DNA of 8,129 nt, from NCBI GenBank assembly GCA_003695555.1, contig RFIU01000130.1:1-8129 (forward strand), read 5' to 3'. Made by a program: the position numbers and the translations under genes. Within the stretch, counting starts at the first letter, position 1. Every line of letters begins with the position of its first letter. This document shows positions 5,586 to 8,129 of this stretch, in pieces. The notes beneath the pieces were generated by a model. It worked only from the letters and a program-made list of their open reading frames with translations. It ran no database searches and was not told the DNA's origin. The stretch comes from Alphaproteobacteria bacterium (GTDB taxonomy: Bacteria; Pseudomonadota; Alphaproteobacteria; Sphingomonadales; Rhodothalassiaceae).

Positions 5586-6304
5586 CGCTGCTGCCTTGTC
5601 TCGCCCTTCGCATTCCCTCTCCCTTCGCCTGCCAGCAGTTGCCGGACGAATGTTGGAATCTCGTCAGCGGAGCTCGCGACGGCCGCCGCTCCCATCTCCA
5701 GCAGCTCCGTCGGTTCGTGATAGCCCCAGGCCACGCCGATGGCGTGCGCGCCGGCGCGCTGCGCCATTTCGACGTCGAAGCGGGTGTCACCGACCAGAAC
5801 GGTTTCCGCCGGATCGGCGCCGAGTTCGGCGCAGGCCGTCTCGAGCATCGCCGGATGCGGCTTGGAGGGGTGCGTATCGGCAGTCTGGACCGTGTCGAAA
5901 TATTGGGCAAGCCCGTGGCGGGCGAGGGTTGCGGCGATGCCGCGCCGCGACTTGCCGGTGGCGATGCCGAGACGCGCCCCGGCGTCGGCCAGTTCCGCGA
6001 TCAGCTCGCCGATTCCCTCATAGAGCGGTTCGAAGTCGTGGTCGCCTTCCTGTGTGCGCCGGATCTCCATGAAAGCCTCGCGATAACCTTCGGCCAGCCG
6101 GCGCGGGTCGCCCTGTTGGGCGGTAAGGCTGAGGAGACTTTCCATCGCTTCGTCGAGCGAAAGGCCGACGATTCGACGGACGGCGGCAAGATCCGGCGGC
6201 ACGAGATCATGGCGTGCGAAGGCGCGCGCCAGTGCCGCGCGTATCGCATGCTGGCTGTCCACCAGCGTTCCATCACAATCGAAGACGATCACCATGGCCC
6301 GCAT
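5582..6304 (-). CDS. HAD-superfamily subfamily IA hydrolase (phosphoglycolate-phosphatase-like)
   Basis: Mg2+-dependent phosphatase with the full HAD catalytic set. Numbered from the start at 6304: DCDGTLVDS (9-17) with nucleophile D9 and acid/base D11; T116 in IATGKS (motif II); K148 in SKPHP (motif III); GDTRFD (172-177) with D173 and D177 (motif IV). The helical C1 cap lies at about 18-90. The closest general resemblance is to phosphoglycolate phosphatases (gph), but C1-capped HADs act on many small phosphates, so the substrate is open. In-frame starts exist at 6325, 6304 and 6295, none with a strong Shine-Dalgarno. I took 6304 because it puts the nucleophile at a usual distance from the N-terminus; 6325 would add seven residues. 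It is the first gene of a coupled operon with the membrane protein and ATP12. A HAD gene beside ATP12 is a familiar alphaproteobacterial arrangement. Confidence 0.9.
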   Translation of the reverse strand: MRAMVIVFDCDGTLVDSQHAIRAALARAFARHDLVPPDLAAVRRIVGLSLDEAMESLLSLTAQQGDPRRLAEGYREAFMEIRRTQEGDHDFEPLYEGIGELIAELADAGARLGIATGKSRRGIAATLARHGLAQYFDTVQTADTHPSKPHPAMLETACAELGADPAETVLVGDTRFDVEMAQRAGAHAIGVAWGYHEPTELLEMGAAAVASSADEIPTFVRQLLAGEGRGNAKGETRQQR

Positions 6305-6376
6305 ATAGGCGCTCGCAGTCGTCATGGCCAGCCCCGGCGCGCGCCCGGCTCAACGATCGTTCACGCGGACCACGCC

Positions 6377-6406
6377 TTGACGGGTCTTCGGCGCCCCCAC
6401 TAATCT
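6377..6406 (+). promoter_or_regulatory. candidate sigma70 promoter for the ZnuD-like receptor
   Basis: TTGACG (6377-6382) and TAATCT (6401-6406) with an 18-base spacer, pointing toward the receptor gene. The -35 is strong and the -10 fair. The predicted start near 6413 would leave a leader of roughly 168 bases containing the dyad at 6442-6456. Confidence 0.33.
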
Positions 6407-6441
6407 GCGCGCGCCTCCCGGCACGGCGCGCCGCAGCATTC

Positions 6442-6456
6442 AAATGTGGCGCATTT
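6442..6456. promoter_or_regulatory. dyad AAATG-N5-CATTT, possible metal-regulator site
   Basis: A 15-bp dyad with six of seven pairs matched, lying about 125 bases before the receptor start. Its outer AAATG/CATTT arms recall the ends of some Zur/Fur-type boxes, but the GC centre does not fit the AT-rich GTTAT...ATAAC core expected for Zur. Low confidence. Confidence 0.2.
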
Positions 6457-6580
6457 CCTTGTTCGTCCATGTGCACAGAACATTCGGCGCGCGCATGCAC
6501 GGTTTCAGAGCGTGCGCTTTCGTAAGCACCAGGCGATCGATGAACCAGAGACGAAAGACAGCGACATGCGAGGAAAGACG

Positions 6581-8129
6581 ATGCGAAACGGCATTCACCC
6601 GATGGCCGCGATCGCCATCATCGTGACGCTCGGCCTTGCGCCGGGTGCGCCGCGGGCCGAAGAGGCGGATGCGCAGCGCAAGGAGCAGGAGGGGCACAGC
6701 CACCCCCATGGCCCACTTGAGGAGATCGTGGTGACGGCCAATCCGCTTGCCACCCGGCGCGCGCAGGCGCTGCAAGGAACCTCGGTGATGTCTGACGAGG
6801 CGCTCGAGCAGGCGCTCGCCCCGACCATCGGCGAGACGCTGAAGGATCTGCCGGGCATCTCGCAGACCTTTTTCGGCGCCGGCGCCAGCCGGCCGGTGAT
6901 CCGCGGGCTGGCCGGCGACCGGATGCGGGTGCTGATCAACGGTCTCGATACCATCGATGCCTCGACCACCAGCCCCGATCATGCGGTTGCCGGCGACGTT
7001 GCGACATTGCGTCGGGTCGAGGTAGTGCGCGGGCCCGCCTCGCTGGTCTATGGTGCGAACGCGATTGCAGGGGTCGTCAATATGATTGACGATCGGGTGC
7101 CCGATGCCCTGCCGGTCGATGGTGCCGAGGGCTTCGTGCGCCTTTCCTATGGCAGCGATGACGATCTGATCTCGCCGGCCGGCGCGGTGTCGCTGGCGCT
7201 AAGCGACCACCTTGTCGCCCATACCCAGGGCTTCTACCGCCACACCAACGATTATCATGTGCCCGGCTTTCTGCGCAGCCGGCGCCAGCGCCTCGCCGAT
7301 CCTCTGCCCGCCGGGCTCGAGCCCAAGGGCCGTGCCCGCAATTCCGACCAGCACAATTGGGGAGCGAGCGGTGGCCTGTCATGGGTCGACGATGACGGCT
7401 TCTTCGGAGCCGCCTTCACCGATAATGAGAACAATTACGGCATACCCGTCTCTGAGGATGGCGGCCCGCCCGCTGTGCGGATCGACACCTCGCAGCAGCG
7501 CATCGACGTGCTCGGCGGGCGTGATGATCCGGTCGAGGGCATCGCCCGCGCCGACCTCAAATTCGTCTATGGCGACTATTCGCAGGTCGAACTCGAAGAC
7601 GGTGCGGTCGGCACCCGCTTTACCAACAGCGGTTATGAAGGCCGCCTCGACCTTGTCCATGAGGCGTTCGGGCCTCTCCATGGTTCCTTCGGCCTTACCT
7701 GGCGCAAGCGCGATTTTTCGGCGCTCGGCGAAGAGGCGTTCGTGCCGCCGACCCGGACCTTTCAATGGGGCGCCTATCTCTTCGAGCGGGTCGAGCCGAT
7801 GCCGGCGCTCACCCTTGAAGGCGGCATCCGCTTCGACCGTCAGGCGAGCCGGGCAGCAGCGCTCGACGTTAGGCGGCACTTCACCGGCGTCTCGGTGACC
7901 GGCGGGGCGTCGCTGGAGCTCGGCTCGGGTTGGGTCGCAGGCCTCAGCGCCTTTCGCGTCGAACGGGCGCCGACGCCCGAAGAACTCTTCTCGAACGGAC
8001 CGCACCTTGCCACCTTCACTTTCGAACGCGGCGACACCGGCTTGCGTGAAGAGACTGCGCGCGGCGGCGAGATTTCGCTAAAGCGGATCGCCGGCCGGAT
8101 CGCCGGCAGCGTCAATGTCTTCTACTACC
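6581..8129 (+). CDS. znuD: ZnuD-like TonB-dependent receptor (probable zinc uptake), C-terminus cut by window edge
   Basis: Outer-membrane TonB-dependent receptor resembling ZnuD, which imports zinc (and in some species haem) in other Gram-negatives. The visible 516 residues hold a signal peptide with likely cleavage after APRA (23-26), a His-rich stretch HSHPHG (39-44), TonB box LEEIVVTANPL (46-56), plug motifs ETLKDLPGIS (85-94), PVIRGLAGDRMRVLING (105-121), TSPDHAVAGD (130-139) and RVEVVRGPASLVYGANAIAG (145 onward), then barrel strands. Strong ZnuD-type marks are the NNYGIP segment and ERAPTPEELFSNGPH (461-475) followed by ATFTFERGD. The start at 6581 has GAGGA six bases upstream; an in-frame ATG at 6566 has a poorer site. 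About 150-200 residues, including the C-terminal aromatic, should lie beyond the window. Metal specificity is inferred from family and His content; no clear Zur box was found. Confidence 0.9.
   Translation, partial: MRNGIHPMAAIAIIVTLGLAPGAPRAEEADAQRKEQEGHSHPHGPLEEIVVTANPLATRRAQALQGTSVMSDEALEQALAPTIGETLKDLPGISQTFFGAGASRPVIRGLAGDRMRVLINGLDTIDASTTSPDHAVAGDVATLRRVEVVRGPASLVYGANAIAGVVNMIDDRVPDALPVDGAEGFVRLSYGSDDDLISPAGAVSLALSDHLVAHTQGFYRHTNDYHVPGFLRSRRQRLADPLPAGLEPKGRARNSDQHNWGASGGLSWVDDDGFFGAAFTDNENNYGIPVSEDGGPPAVRIDTSQQRIDVLGGRDDPVEGIARADLKFVYGDYSQVELEDGAVGTRFTNSGYEGRLDLVHEAFGPLHGSFGLTWRKRDFSALGEEAFVPPTRTFQWGAYLFERVEPMPALTLEGGIRFDRQASRAAALDVRRHFTGVSVTGGASLELGSGWVAGLSAFRVERAPTPEELFSNGPHLATFTFERGDTGLREETARGGEISLKRIAGRIAGSVNVFYY

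Larger units (their letters stand above)
6305..6580. other. divergent intergenic region between the HAD operon and the ZnuD-like receptor
   Basis: About 275 bp separates two divergent transcription units. I see no gene here. It contains perfect 10-bp palindromes AACGATCGTT (6352-6361) and CGGCGCGCCG (6424-6433), a possible plus-strand promoter and an AT-leaning dyad (6442-6456). No clear minus-strand promoter for the HAD operon could be picked out. Confidence 0.5.

Noticed and set aside
6352..6361. AACGATCGTT palindrome as an operator
   Set aside because: A single perfect 10-bp dyad without flanking symmetry, second copy or clear promoter overlap; chance cannot be excluded.
5561..6403. 280-codon plus-strand open frame
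   Set aside because: Antisense to the HAD phosphatase, which has all four catalytic motifs on the other strand.
7379..8005. 208-codon minus-strand open frame
   Set aside because: Antisense to the ZnuD-like receptor; the sense frame is continuous and family-typical.

Overview
The window looks like part of the chromosome of a high-GC alphaproteobacterium. The main evidence is a clear ATP12-type F1-ATPase assembly chaperone, a family essentially confined to alphaproteobacteria and mitochondria, sitting in a tight operon with a HAD phosphatase. Two TonB-dependent outer-membrane receptors fit a nutrient-scavenging Gram-negative of the caulobacter or sphingomonad style. The genus cannot be named from the sequence alone. 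The window holds six protein genes, two of them cut by the window ends. I see no RNA gene, mobile element or CRISPR array.

Left part (1-4092, minus strand): a carbohydrate-type locus. A well-marked control region (about 3890-4092) contains a perfect 14-bp palindrome with core TAACCGGTTA, a second near-copy placed over a plausible -10 box, and a weaker third copy. These look like sites for a LacI-family sugar repressor. They precede a TonB-dependent receptor (853 aa). After an intercistronic gap with two GC-rich stem-loops comes an MGH1-like / GH63-related glycoside hydrolase with no signal peptide, which runs off the left edge. The simple reading is that the receptor brings a small glycoside across the outer membrane and the cytoplasmic hydrolase cleaves it. 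Inner-membrane transport and the regulator itself would lie outside the window.

Middle part (4372-6304, minus strand): a compact three-gene operon of HAD phosphatase, a 159-aa two-helix membrane protein of unknown function, and the ATP12 chaperone. Both junctions are ATGA overlaps, so the genes are probably translationally coupled. About 280 bp between this operon and the sugar control region carry no gene, only a 16-bp tandem duplication.

Right part (6305-8129): a divergent promoter region of about 275 bp, then a ZnuD-like TonB-dependent receptor on the plus strand. It has a His-rich HSHPHG segment after its signal peptide and is cut by the right edge. It probably imports zinc or another transition metal.

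Most of the window is ordinary genome. The part that most deserves follow-up is the operator / receptor / hydrolase unit. Its operator word and substrate are not ones I can assign to a described regulon, and its arrangement makes testable predictions.
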